From assembly GCF_003611675.1 (NCBI RefSeq), contig NZ_RAWA01000015.1, positions 1-58,697 on the forward strand: DNA of 58,697 bases, given 5' to 3'. Under the pieces are notes generated by a model. The model saw nothing but the letters and a program-made list of their open reading frames with translations. It made no database searches and had not been told where the DNA came from. The position numbers and the translations under genes are program-made. Shown here in pieces: positions 48,495 to 56,237 of the stretch. Each line of letters starts with the position of its first letter. Position 1 is the first letter of the stretch. This stretch comes from Corallococcus sp. CA053C. Lineage in GTDB: Bacteria > Myxococcota > Myxococcia > Myxococcales > Myxococcaceae.

Positions 48495-50165
48495 ATGTCG
48501 TCGCCCCCGGCCCATCCCTCGCTGCCCTCTCTCGTGCCCCCACCGGGCGAGCTTCTTCGCGCGCAGAGAAAAGCGGGCCGGTCCGCCGTCGTCAGCCTGA
48601 TGCTGCTCTGGGGCGCCGCCCTGGTGAGCCCCTTCGTGGCCTACCAGGAGGACGTGAAGACGGCGGAGGGCGAGCTCCTCGACCACCTGTCGGACCGCGC
48701 GGGCCTCCAGGCCCAGGCACTGGGCGCGCATATCGGACTGCTGCGCTCGGAGCTGCAACGGCTGGCGGAGCACCCGTCGCTCAGACCCGAGGATGGCGCC
48801 ACGGGACCCGAGGTGGCGCTCCTCGAGAATGCCTTCAGCCACACGTCGCTCTTCTCGGCGGGAGTCGCGCTGGTGGCAGCGGACGGCCAGCGCATGTGGA
48901 GCGACCCGGCGGACATGCCGCTCGGGCGCACACCGCTCGCCGCGCGCCCGTGGTTCCGGCGGATGGTGGAAGAGCGGGTGCCTTCGGTCGGACTGCTGGA
49001 CGAGGAAGGTGGAGGGCTCGTCGCGGTCGCGGTCCCCATCGTGCGCGACGCGCGTGTCGTGGGCCTCCTCGTGGGCGAGCTCGCGACGGCGAACGAGCTG
49101 CTACCGACGACCCCTCGCGGGACGGACGAGTCCGTGGTCGCCCTGCTCGGCGAGCGCGGTCGGCTCCTCCTCCCAGCAACGCCCCCGCCACTGCTGCGCC
49201 AGCCGGAGCTCGCCACACGCCTCCGCCCGCTGGTGGACGCTCCCGCGGCCATCACGCTCGGAGGCACTCGGCTGCTCGGCGCGGCGGCGCTCGTTCCCGG
49301 AACCGACATGCTGCTCGCCGTGCTCGATGACGAGGCGCGGGATCGCGAGATGCTCAAGCGCCGCTACCTCGGCCAGCTCGGCTTTCACACCGCGCTGCTT
49401 GGCGGAGTGCTCCTGCTCTTCACGGTGCTCCTGCGTCGCTCCTACCGTTCGCTGGTGGCCGCCGAAGAGCAGTTGCGGCGCCAGGAGACGATGGCGGCGC
49501 TCGGCACGGCCTCTTCGCTCATCGCCCATGAGGTGAAGAACGCGCTCAACAGCATGCAGGCCGCGCTCAGCATGATTCGCGCGAAAGGGGGGGAGACGAC
49601 CTTGCCCGTCCAGGCGCTGCGTTCCCAGGCGGACCGGCTCGGCCACCTTGCCCGTTCATTGCTGGGCTTTGCTTCCCCCCATTCCATGCAGCGGCGCAGC
49701 TGCGAGATGCACCTGCTCGTCCAGGACGCGCTTCAAGCCGTGAGGCTCCTGCCGGAAGCCGCGGATGTCGCCATCGAGACCACGCTGCAGGAGGGGCTCT
49801 TCGTGAAGGGGGACCCGACGCTGCTGGTCTCCGCGGTCGACAATCTCATGCGCAACGCCGTCGAAGCCGGCGCCGTCGCCCATGATGTAGGCCAGCAGCC
49901 CACGCCTCGCGTCGAGGTCCGGCTCCTTCGCGAAGCCGCGGAGGTGGTGCTCGTCGTGGAGGACAACGCGGGAGGAGTGCCCCCGGCCTTCGAGCCGCGG
50001 CTCTGGGAGCCCTTCGCGGTGGGGCGGTCGAAGGGGATCGGGCTGGGGCTGCCGATGGTGCGCACGGCCATCCGTGCGCATGATGGGGGAAGCGTCTCCT
50101 ACACCCGCGTGCCCGGAGGCAGCCGCTTCACGGTTCGCCTTCCACTCGAGAAAATGGCGTCATGA
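48495..50165 (+). CDS. membrane sensor histidine kinase of SulP/carbonic anhydrase module
   Basis: A 556-residue kinase. Transmembrane helix 1 at about 31-49 (VVSLMLLWGAALVSPFVAY) and helix 2 at about 297-313 (HTALLGGVLLLFTVLL) enclose a periplasmic CACHE-like domain (FSAGVALVAADGQRMWSDP, VPIVRDARVVGLLVGEL). HisKA: SLIAHEVKNALNSMQ with His345. HATPase: NLMRNAVEAGA, VVEDNAGGVP and KGIGLGLPMV. The HExxN-type H-box (HEVKNAL) is the NtrB-like group that pairs with NtrC regulators. Stop overlaps the next start (ATGA). Confidence 0.93.
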   Translation: MSSPPAHPSLPSLVPPPGELLRAQRKAGRSAVVSLMLLWGAALVSPFVAYQEDVKTAEGELLDHLSDRAGLQAQALGAHIGLLRSELQRLAEHPSLRPEDGATGPEVALLENAFSHTSLFSAGVALVAADGQRMWSDPADMPLGRTPLAARPWFRRMVEERVPSVGLLDEEGGGLVAVAVPIVRDARVVGLLVGELATANELLPTTPRGTDESVVALLGERGRLLLPATPPPLLRQPELATRLRPLVDAPAAITLGGTRLLGAAALVPGTDMLLAVLDDEARDREMLKRRYLGQLGFHTALLGGVLLLFTVLLRRSYRSLVAAEEQLRRQETMAALGTASSLIAHEVKNALNSMQAALSMIRAKGGETTLPVQALRSQADRLGHLARSLLGFASPHSMQRRSCEMHLLVQDALQAVRLLPEAADVAIETTLQEGLFVKGDPTLLVSAVDNLMRNAVEAGAVAHDVGQQPTPRVEVRLLREAAEVVLVVEDNAGGVPPAFEPRLWEPFAVGRSKGIGLGLPMVRTAIRAHDGGSVSYTRVPGGSRFTVRLPLEKMAS

Positions 50166-51514
50166 GCACCTCCCTGCTGCTCGTCGATGACGACAGGACC
50201 TTCTCCTCGCTCGCGGCGTCCATGCTGAGCCAGGAAGGTTTTCGCGTCCGGGTCGCGCGCTCGCTGCACGAGACCCGCGTCGCGCTCGCCGCCGAGGCGC
50301 CGGATCTCGTCGTGCTGGACCGGAGGCTGCCGGACGGAGATGGGCTCGTGTTCCTGCCCGAGCTGCGTGCCCAGCTTCCGGCGACGGTCGTGCTGATGGT
50401 GACCGCGCACGGCGATATCGAGAGCGCTGTCGAAGCCATCCGGGCGGGTGCTCGTGACTACCTGAGCAAACCCGTCGAGATTGACGACCTGGTGATGCGC
50501 GCGCGCCGCGCGGCAAGCGACCTCCAGCTGCAGGAACGGCTGCGACAGGCCGAGAGCGTCCTCGAAGGACGGCATCGGATGGCGGAGCCTCGCTCGCCAG
50601 CGATGCAGCAAACCCTCCAGATGCTGGCGCGGATCGCCACCACTCCGCGCAGTCCCGTCCTGCTGCTCGGGGAGACAGGCACCGGGAAGGCGGTGCTCGC
50701 CCGCCACCTCTATGCCCTGCGCCAGAAGCAGGGGGCCTTCGTGCAGATCAACTGCGCCGCGCTTCCGGACACGATGATGGAGAGCGAGCTCTTCGGACAC
50801 GAGCGCGGCGCCTTCACGGATGCGAAGACAGCCAGGCGCGGGCTCGTGGAGCTCGCGAGCGATGGGCTCCTCTTCCTCGACGAGGTGGGTGAGCTGCCGC
50901 TCGCGCTCCAGGCCAAGCTGCTCACGTTCCTGGACAAGGGGGCCTTCCGACGACTCGGTGGCACGACGGAGCTCACGAGCACCGCCCGCATCGTGGCAGC
51001 CACCAACAAGGACCTCGAAGCGGAGGTCGCCGCCGGGCGCTTTCGCGAGGACCTCCTCTTCCGGCTCAGCGTGTTCCGGGTGGACGTGCCCCCCTTGCGC
51101 GAGCGCCGCGAGGATGTGCTGCCACTCGCACGCGCGCTCGTGCTGGAGCTCTGCTCGGAGCTCGGCCGGCGCCCGGTGCCCTTCTCTCCCGCCGCGGAGG
51201 AGCGCCTGCTGAGCTATCCCTTCCCCGGCAATGTGCGCGAGCTGCGCAACGTGCTCGAGCGAGCGCTCGTGCTCGAAGGCGGGCCTGTGCTCGAGCTGCC
51301 GTCCCTCGCCAAGGGGGGCGGCACACCCCCCTCGGTCGACCCCAACGCCTTCTCCGTGTCAGGCCCACCGAGGCCGCTCGAGGAAGTGGATCGACTCTAT
51401 GTCCGGCACGTGCTCGAGCAGCTTGGCGGCAGGCGCATGGAGGCGGCCCGCGCACTGGGCCTGTCCTATCCGACCTTCCTCCGCCGCCTCGAGGAGAACC
51501 CACCCTCGGAGTGA
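50162..51514 (+). CDS. NtrC-family sigma-54 response regulator
   Basis: A 450-residue activator. Receiver 1-115 with Asp53 (VVLDRRLPDGDG). AAA+ domain: Walker A GETGTGKAV, loop 1 at 216-221 reading GAFTDA (canonical GAFTGA), Walker B GLLFLDEVGELPL, arginine finger region GRFREDLLFRLSVF. The C-terminal Fis-type helix-turn-helix is MEAARALGLSYPTFLRRLEE. It binds upstream sites and drives sigma-54 RNA polymerase. Coupled to the NtrB-like kinase. The best target is the sigma-54 promoter 104 bp downstream. Confidence 0.95.
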   Translation: MSTSLLLVDDDRTFSSLAASMLSQEGFRVRVARSLHETRVALAAEAPDLVVLDRRLPDGDGLVFLPELRAQLPATVVLMVTAHGDIESAVEAIRAGARDYLSKPVEIDDLVMRARRAASDLQLQERLRQAESVLEGRHRMAEPRSPAMQQTLQMLARIATTPRSPVLLLGETGTGKAVLARHLYALRQKQGAFVQINCAALPDTMMESELFGHERGAFTDAKTARRGLVELASDGLLFLDEVGELPLALQAKLLTFLDKGAFRRLGGTTELTSTARIVAATNKDLEAEVAAGRFREDLLFRLSVFRVDVPPLRERREDVLPLARALVLELCSELGRRPVPFSPAAEERLLSYPFPGNVRELRNVLERALVLEGGPVLELPSLAKGGGTPPSVDPNAFSVSGPPRPLEEVDRLYVRHVLEQLGGRRMEAARALGLSYPTFLRRLEENPPSE

Positions 51515-51516
51515 AG

Positions 51517-51568
51517 GACTTAAAAAGTCTTTCATCGGCTGAGCCGCGGGCTTCAAGTTTCTTTCATC
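51517..51568 (+). promoter_or_regulatory. candidate activator sites (palindrome plus repeated motif)
   Basis: GACTTAAAAAGTC (51517-51529) is a perfect 13-bp palindrome. TCTTTCATC occurs at 51528-51536 and again at 51560-51568, 32 bp apart, about three helix turns. The sites lie 50 to 101 bp upstream of the -24 GG, a usual place for NtrC-type enhancers. Confidence 0.5.
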
Positions 51569-51617
51569 CCCGGGTCCTCATGCGTCACGCCCCCGCCGGG
51601 AAAGGCCCGGGATCGGG

Positions 51618-51632
51618 TGGCACGACGATTGC
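51618..51632 (+). promoter_or_regulatory. sigma-54 promoter for SulP-carbonic anhydrase operon
   Basis: TGGCACGACGATTGC matches the consensus TGGCACG-N4-TTGC at every defined base, with -24 GG and -12 GC 10 bp apart. It faces the transporter gene; the start site should be near 51644, a leader of about 50 nt. Confidence 0.85.
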
Positions 51633-51655
51633 CTAGCCCCTCCTGTCACGTCGAG

Positions 51656-51687
51656 CCCCTGTACGGGTTCGGCCGATGACAGGGGAG
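51656..51687 (+). promoter_or_regulatory. leader hairpin covering the SulP Shine-Dalgarno
   Basis: CCCCTGT (51656-51662) pairs with ACAGGGG (51679-51685), which overlaps the ribosome site AGGGGAG (81-87 of that line, spacing 8 to the ATG). An alternative partner, TCCTGTCA (51641-51648), can pair with the same TGACAGG. The site could hide or free the start of translation. Confidence 0.4.
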
Positions 51688-51695
51688 TTCAAGCA

Positions 51696-53270
51696 ATGAC
51701 TTCGGTTGGAAAAGCTGCGGAGGCGAGGCCCTCGTTCAAGGAGATCCTCGCCTCGGATTTGCCGGCTTCGCTGGTGGTGTTCCTGGTGGCGCTGCCCCTC
51801 TGCATGGGCATCGCGCTCGCCTCCGGAGCGCCCATCATGGCGGGACTCATCGCTGGCGTCGTGGGCGGCTTCGTGGTGGGCCTGATGGGCGGCGTGCCGC
51901 TGCTCGTGAGCGGCCCCGCGGCGGGCCTCGCGGTGATGGTGTTTGGCTTCATCCAGCAGCTGGGCTTCGCCGTGACGTGCGCGGCGGTGGCCGCGGCGGG
52001 TCTCGTGCAGGTGGCGCTCGGCGCGCTGAAGGTGGCGCGTTCGGCGCTGGCCATCTCGCCGGCCGTGATCCACGGAATGCTCGCGGGCATCGGCATCCTC
52101 ATCGTGCTGGGGCAGGTCCACATCGTTCTCGGCGGCTCTCCGCAGAGCAATGCCTGGAACAACCTGCGGGAGCTGCCCGGGCAGGTGATGGACCTTCATG
52201 GACCGGCCACGCTGCTGGGGCTGCTCACGCTGGGCATCCTCATCGCGTGGCAGTTCCTGCCGAACGGGCGGCTGAAGAAGGTCCCGGGTCCGCTGGTGGC
52301 GGTCGTGGGCGGAACCGCGGTCGCGGCGGTGTTGAATGCGAACGTGGCACGGGTGCAGCTGGCGGCGGATGCGCTGTCGGCCATCAAGCTGCCCGCCCTT
52401 CCTGAAGGGGCGGCGTGGGGTGCCTTCTTCGTGGCCGTGCTGTCCCTCGCCCTCGTGGCGAGCGCCGAATCGCTGTTGAGCGCGGTGGCGACCGACAAGC
52501 TCCACACGGGGGCGCGGGCGAACCTTGATCGCGAGCTGCTCGCGCAGGGCGTGGCGAACACCGTCTCCGGTCTGGTCGGCGGTCTGCCCATCACCGGCGT
52601 CATCGTGCGCAGCGCGGCGAACATCAACGCCGGCGCGAAGACGCGCTGGTCGGCGGTGCTTCATGCGGTGTGGATGCTCGCCTTCGTGACGCTGCTGGGG
52701 AGCCTCGCGTCCTACGTGCCCCTGACGGTGCTCGCCGGCCTGCTCGTGCACGTGGGCCTGAAGCTCGTGAACCTCGCCCACATCCGGGAGCTGCGGCACC
52801 GGGGCGAGCTGCCCGTGTACCTCATCACCGTGGCGGGCGTCGTGGGCATCAACCTGCTCGCGGGCATCGGTCTGGGACTCGGCGCGGCCATCCTCCGGCT
52901 CCTGTGGCAGCTCGGCCAGGTGCGCGTGGAGCGCCAGGTCGCCAATGACGTTCACCAGGTCTGCATCAGCGGAGCGCTGACGTTCGTCGGGGTGCCGAAG
53001 CTGTCGACGGCGCTCGCGCAGATTCCCTCGGGCTCCAAGGTGGAGGTGGACGTGGCGGTGAACACGCTCGACCACTCCGGCTTCGAGGCGCTGGAGAGCT
53101 GGGCCGACACGCATCGCAAGACGGGCGGCACCGTGATCATGGAGCCGCTCGAGGACGTCTGGAAGCGGCGTGACGCGCGTGCGGCCCCCGCCGTGGAGCC
53201 TGCCGTGGCGCTACCCCCTTCGTCCCCTGTTCATCACGCTTCGTCTCTCGCTTCCGGAGGTGCTCAGTGA
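51696..53270 (+). CDS. SulP-family inorganic anion (bicarbonate-type) transporter
   Basis: A 524-residue membrane protein with about 12-14 helices. The N-terminal FKEILASDLPASLVVFLVAL, then PLCMGIALASGAPIMAGLIA and LLVSGPAAGLAVMVFGFI, carries the SulP substrate-site residues at the start of helices 1, 3 and 10. A soluble end region about residues 420-490 (CISGALTFVGVPKLSTALAQ, then VNTLDHSGFEALESWAD) is a STAS-like domain. With a carbonic anhydrase in the same operon, bicarbonate is the likely substrate, as in BicA-type systems; sulfate is possible. The ATG lies behind AGGGGAG. Confidence 0.92.
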   Translation: MTSVGKAAEARPSFKEILASDLPASLVVFLVALPLCMGIALASGAPIMAGLIAGVVGGFVVGLMGGVPLLVSGPAAGLAVMVFGFIQQLGFAVTCAAVAAAGLVQVALGALKVARSALAISPAVIHGMLAGIGILIVLGQVHIVLGGSPQSNAWNNLRELPGQVMDLHGPATLLGLLTLGILIAWQFLPNGRLKKVPGPLVAVVGGTAVAAVLNANVARVQLAADALSAIKLPALPEGAAWGAFFVAVLSLALVASAESLLSAVATDKLHTGARANLDRELLAQGVANTVSGLVGGLPITGVIVRSAANINAGAKTRWSAVLHAVWMLAFVTLLGSLASYVPLTVLAGLLVHVGLKLVNLAHIRELRHRGELPVYLITVAGVVGINLLAGIGLGLGAAILRLLWQLGQVRVERQVANDVHQVCISGALTFVGVPKLSTALAQIPSGSKVEVDVAVNTLDHSGFEALESWADTHRKTGGTVIMEPLEDVWKRRDARAAPAVEPAVALPPSSPVHHASSLASGGAQ

Positions 53271-53965
53271 AGAAGCTCATCAGAGGTCTGCTCGATTTCC
53301 AGCGTCACACCCTGCCCTCGTACCGGACGACCTTCGCGAGGCTCGCGAAGGGGCAATCCCCTGACTGCCTCTTCATCAGCTGCTCGGACAGCCGCGTGGT
53401 GCCCAACCTGCTCGTCTCCACGGACCCCGGTGACCTCTTCACCGTGCGCAACGTGGGCAACCTCGTTCCGCCCGCCGTGCGCAACGGACAGGCGGATCGC
53501 TCGGAGGCGGCGGCGATCGAGTTCTCCCTGGGCTTCCTGCCCATCGAGGACGTCGTGGTCTGCGGCCACTCGAGCTGCGGCGCGATGAAGGCCATCCTGG
53601 CCGGAGGCGTCGTGGACGGCGCACCGAACCTCGAGCAGTGGCTCGCGCACGGAACGCCCTCGCTCAAGGCGTTGCGGGAGAACACCCAGGTGGGCGTGGG
53701 GCTGCCCGAGGCGGATCGCCTCTCCCAGCTGAACGTCCTCGAGCAGCTCGAGCACTTGAAGACCTACCCCATCGTGCGGGACCGGCTCGCGGCGGGAACG
53801 CTGCGGCTGCACGGCTGGTGGTTCGACATCGGGGCGGCACAGGTTCACGCCTACCGGGCGGACCTCGGCCGCTTCGTTCCCATCGACGAGACCGAAGGGG
53901 ATCGGCTCCTGATGGAGCTGAGCGACGCAGCGGGAGAGCAGCCGGGTCTCCGCGCCGTCCAGTAG
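53267..53965 (+). CDS. beta-class carbonic anhydrase
   Basis: A 232-residue enzyme interconverting CO2 and bicarbonate. Zinc ligands are Cys39 (CSDSR, with Asp41 and Arg43 as the catalytic dyad), His101 and Cys104 (CGHSSCGAMKA). VRNVGNLVPP follows as in the family. The GTG start overlaps the stop of the transporter (GTGA), so the two are made together and would act as uptake plus conversion. A terminator follows. Confidence 0.95.
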   Translation: MKKLIRGLLDFQRHTLPSYRTTFARLAKGQSPDCLFISCSDSRVVPNLLVSTDPGDLFTVRNVGNLVPPAVRNGQADRSEAAAIEFSLGFLPIEDVVVCGHSSCGAMKAILAGGVVDGAPNLEQWLAHGTPSLKALRENTQVGVGLPEADRLSQLNVLEQLEHLKTYPIVRDRLAAGTLRLHGWWFDIGAAQVHAYRADLGRFVPIDETEGDRLLMELSDAAGEQPGLRAVQ

Positions 53966-53974
53966 GGCGGCATC

Positions 53975-54016
53975 GAGCCTCAGCGACCCTGCGTCCAGCG
54001 CGGATCGCTGAGGCTC
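53975..54016 (+). terminator. terminator of SulP-carbonic anhydrase operon
   Basis: GAGCCTCAGCGA (53975-53986) and TCGCTGAGGCTC (54005-54016) are a perfect 12-bp inverted repeat with 18-nt loop. It starts 10 bp after the carbonic anhydrase stop. The rest of the 307-bp gap up to 54272 shows no gene and no other clear signal. Confidence 0.7.
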
Positions 54017-54272
54017 CTGACTCGCAGCCAACGTCTCCCACCGCAGCGCGTCGGGTGCCTGACACGCACGGACCAGGATGCCCTGGGTGCTTGGTGCATT
54101 GCGTCAGCGGAGCACTACGTTGGGGGCGCGGACAGGGTGTCCGCCTCTGACTTCGCACGGTTGCGTCCCCCGGGGCGTCCCCGTCCGGGCAGGTTCCCGA
54201 CCGGGTTGGGAGCCAGGGCCCGTCGTGCAGTAGCATCGCGTTCGTCTGCGCCGGGGGGAGGGAGGATGCACG

Positions 54273-54884
54273 ATGGTGGTGGAGGCCCCGGAGCCCCGGA
54301 AGATGTCGGCCATCATGTTCACGGACATGGAGGCCCCCGCAGGTCAACGCTGGCGGGATGAGTCGCTACAACAAGACCTGCACGAGGAGCATGGACGGCT
54401 CGTGCGGGATCTGCTGCCGCGCCATGGTGGGCGCGAGGTGAAGCAGTTGGAGGAGGGTGGCTTCCTGCTGGAGTTCGAGGCGGGGCTGCCCGCGGTGTCG
54501 TTCGCGCTGGAGTGGCGCGCCGCCGTGGACGCGCGCAACCGGATGGCGCCGTCGGACAGGCGCATGTCCGTGCGTGCCGGCGCGCACCTGGGCCTCGTGG
54601 TGCACCGCGACGGCGACGTGTTCGGCGAGGGCGTCAACCTGGCGGCCCGCATCGAATCCCTGGCGCGCCCGGGCACCGTGTACGTCAGCGAGACGGTGGC
54701 CGCGCAGGTGGCGGGATGCCTCCAGGCGCCCCCGGTGCGGCTGGGCCGCAACGAGCTGAAGAACATCCGGCTGCCGGTGGCGGTGTTCCGCATCGACACG
54801 CCGGTGGAGCCCCGCGCGGAGGGCGCGCTCATGTCTCGCGTGCGTTCACTCCTGGGCCGTCGGCGCGTGCCCCTGGGCGGTTAG
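54273..54884 (+). CDS. degenerate class III nucleotidyl cyclase domain
   Basis: A 203-residue protein that is almost only a class III cyclase domain. MSAIMFTDMEA has metal ligand Asp18, but the usual GSTA after it is changed to APAG. The second metal position, normally GDG, is replaced by EEGG at 60-63. The transition-state pair Asn122 and Arg126 are kept in GVNLAARIESL, and RPGTVYVSE follows. Reduced activity or a regulatory ATP/GTP-binding role is likely. No membrane or sensor domain; a basic tail (RRRVPLGG) ends it. Confidence 0.8.
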   Translation: MVVEAPEPRKMSAIMFTDMEAPAGQRWRDESLQQDLHEEHGRLVRDLLPRHGGREVKQLEEGGFLLEFEAGLPAVSFALEWRAAVDARNRMAPSDRRMSVRAGAHLGLVVHRDGDVFGEGVNLAARIESLARPGTVYVSETVAAQVAGCLQAPPVRLGRNELKNIRLPVAVFRIDTPVEPRAEGALMSRVRSLLGRRRVPLGG

Positions 54885-54923
54885 GGCCTGACGGACGGGC
54901 GCGCGGCGGTAAGGTGCCGCGCC

Positions 54924-55574
54924 ATGTCCGAACTCACCCTGGTCGTTGGTTCCAAGAACTTCTCCTCGTGGTCGCTGCGCCCCTACCTGGCCCTGGCCCA
55001 CACCGGCCAGCCGTTCCGCGAGGTGCTCGTTCCGCTGGACACGCCGGAGACGGCGGCGCTCATCGCCATGCACTCGCCCAGCGGCCGGGTGCCGGTGCTC
55101 AAGCACGGTGACACGGTGGTATGGGACTCGCTGTCCATCTGCGAGTACCTGGCGGAGGCGTTCCCCGACGCGCGCCTGTGGCCCCAGGACCGCGCGACAC
55201 GCGCGATGGCGCGCTCGGTGACGTCGGAGATGCACTCGGGCTTCCAGGCCCTGCGCACGCACCTGCCCATGGACATCACCGCGCGCAAGACGGTGCCGGG
55301 CGGGGACGCGCCGGGCGTGCACGCGGACATCGCGCGCGTGCAGGCGCTGTGGGCCGGCTGCCGCGAGCGCCATGGCAAGCAGGGCCCGTTCCTCTTCGGC
55401 GCCTTCACCATCGCGGACGCGTTCTACGCGCCGGTCATCACCCGCTTCGTCACCTACGGCGTCCCGTTCCGTCCGGAACTCACCGCGTACCGCGACGCGG
55501 TGCTCGGGCTGCCCGCGATGCGCCAGTGGACCGAGGCCGCCGCGGGCGAGCCGCCCCTGGCCCGCTACCGCTAG
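54924..55574 (+). CDS. glutathione S-transferase family protein
   Basis: A 216-residue GST. N-terminal thioredoxin half: LVVGSKNFSSWSLRPYLALA with the catalytic Ser, then HSPSGRVPVLKHGDTVVWDS and ICEYLAEAFPDARLWP. C-terminal helical half: QGPFLFGAFTIADAFYAPVI. This type (Tau/zeta-like with SxxSxRPYLAL) is common in proteobacteria. Substrate not predictable. It stands 39 bp after the cyclase-like gene; convergent with the HAD gene. Confidence 0.92.
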   Translation: MSELTLVVGSKNFSSWSLRPYLALAHTGQPFREVLVPLDTPETAALIAMHSPSGRVPVLKHGDTVVWDSLSICEYLAEAFPDARLWPQDRATRAMARSVTSEMHSGFQALRTHLPMDITARKTVPGGDAPGVHADIARVQALWAGCRERHGKQGPFLFGAFTIADAFYAPVITRFVTYGVPFRPELTAYRDAVLGLPAMRQWTEAAAGEPPLARYR

Positions 55575-55603
55575 GCCAGCGCCAGGCTCACGGCCTCACC
55601 GCC

Positions 55604-56212
55604 TCACAGGCCCAGCGACTTCAGCTGCGCGTCGAACGCGGGCGCGTCCGTGAAGACGAACCCGCGCAGGCCCAGGGCCCGGGCCGCGTCCACGAACTCG
55701 GGCAGGTCGTCGAAGAAGGCGGCCTCGTCCGGCGCGCAGCCCGCCTTCTCCAGCGCGATCCGGTAGAGGGCCGGCTCCGGCTTCACCGCGCCCACCTCGC
55801 AGCTCAGCACCAGCGCGTCGAAGCGCTGGAGCAGCGGCAGCAGGGGCTTCACGTACGCCACGTGCAGCGCGTTGGTGTTGGACACCAGCACCAGCTTCAC
55901 CCGGCCCACGAGCCCCTCCACGCGCGGCAGCACCGCGTGGTGCACCGTGAAGTGGCTGCTCCACAGGGGCGCGAACTCCTCCATCGGCAGGTCCACGCCC
56001 AGCGCGCCGCACACGTCCCGGCGGATGCCCTCCGCGTCCAGCAGCCCCCGGTTCGCCGCCGTCCACCCGGCGCCGGTGAGCCGCCGGGCCGCCTCCTGCG
56101 GGGCAAGCCCCGCCCGGGCCGCGAGCCGCGCGAAGAGCAGCGCGTTGTCGTGGAACACCAGCACGTTGCCCAGGTCCAGCAGCAGGGCCTTCACGGCGGG
56201 GACAGCGGCCAC
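55604..56212 (-). CDS. HAD-superfamily phosphatase (HAD-IA type)
   Basis: A 202-residue hydrolase. Motif I ALLLDLGNVLV gives nucleophile Asp13, with the Gly at +2 typical of the YihX branch instead of a second Asp. Motif II LVLVSNTN, motif III KPEPALYRIALEKAG, motif IV FFDDLPEFVDAARALG. Cap domain residues about 18-85. Probably a phosphatase of sugar phosphates or similar; substrate unknown. It starts 25 bp after the chemoreceptor stop on the same strand and may be read with it. Confidence 0.88.
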   Translation of the reverse strand: MAAVPAVKALLLDLGNVLVFHDNALLFARLAARAGLAPQEAARRLTGAGWTAANRGLLDAEGIRRDVCGALGVDLPMEEFAPLWSSHFTVHHAVLPRVEGLVGRVKLVLVSNTNALHVAYVKPLLPLLQRFDALVLSCEVGAVKPEPALYRIALEKAGCAPDEAAFFDDLPEFVDAARALGLRGFVFTDAPAFDAQLKSLGL

Positions 56213-56237
56213 GGCGGACTCCTTTTCCGTCAGGGGG

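Noticed and set aside
45687-48842. A 1051-codon open frame on the minus strand across the lipase and the S46 peptidase
   Set aside because: It is the shadow of two well-supported genes in high-GC DNA; its translation is Arg/His/Ala-rich low complexity without domains.
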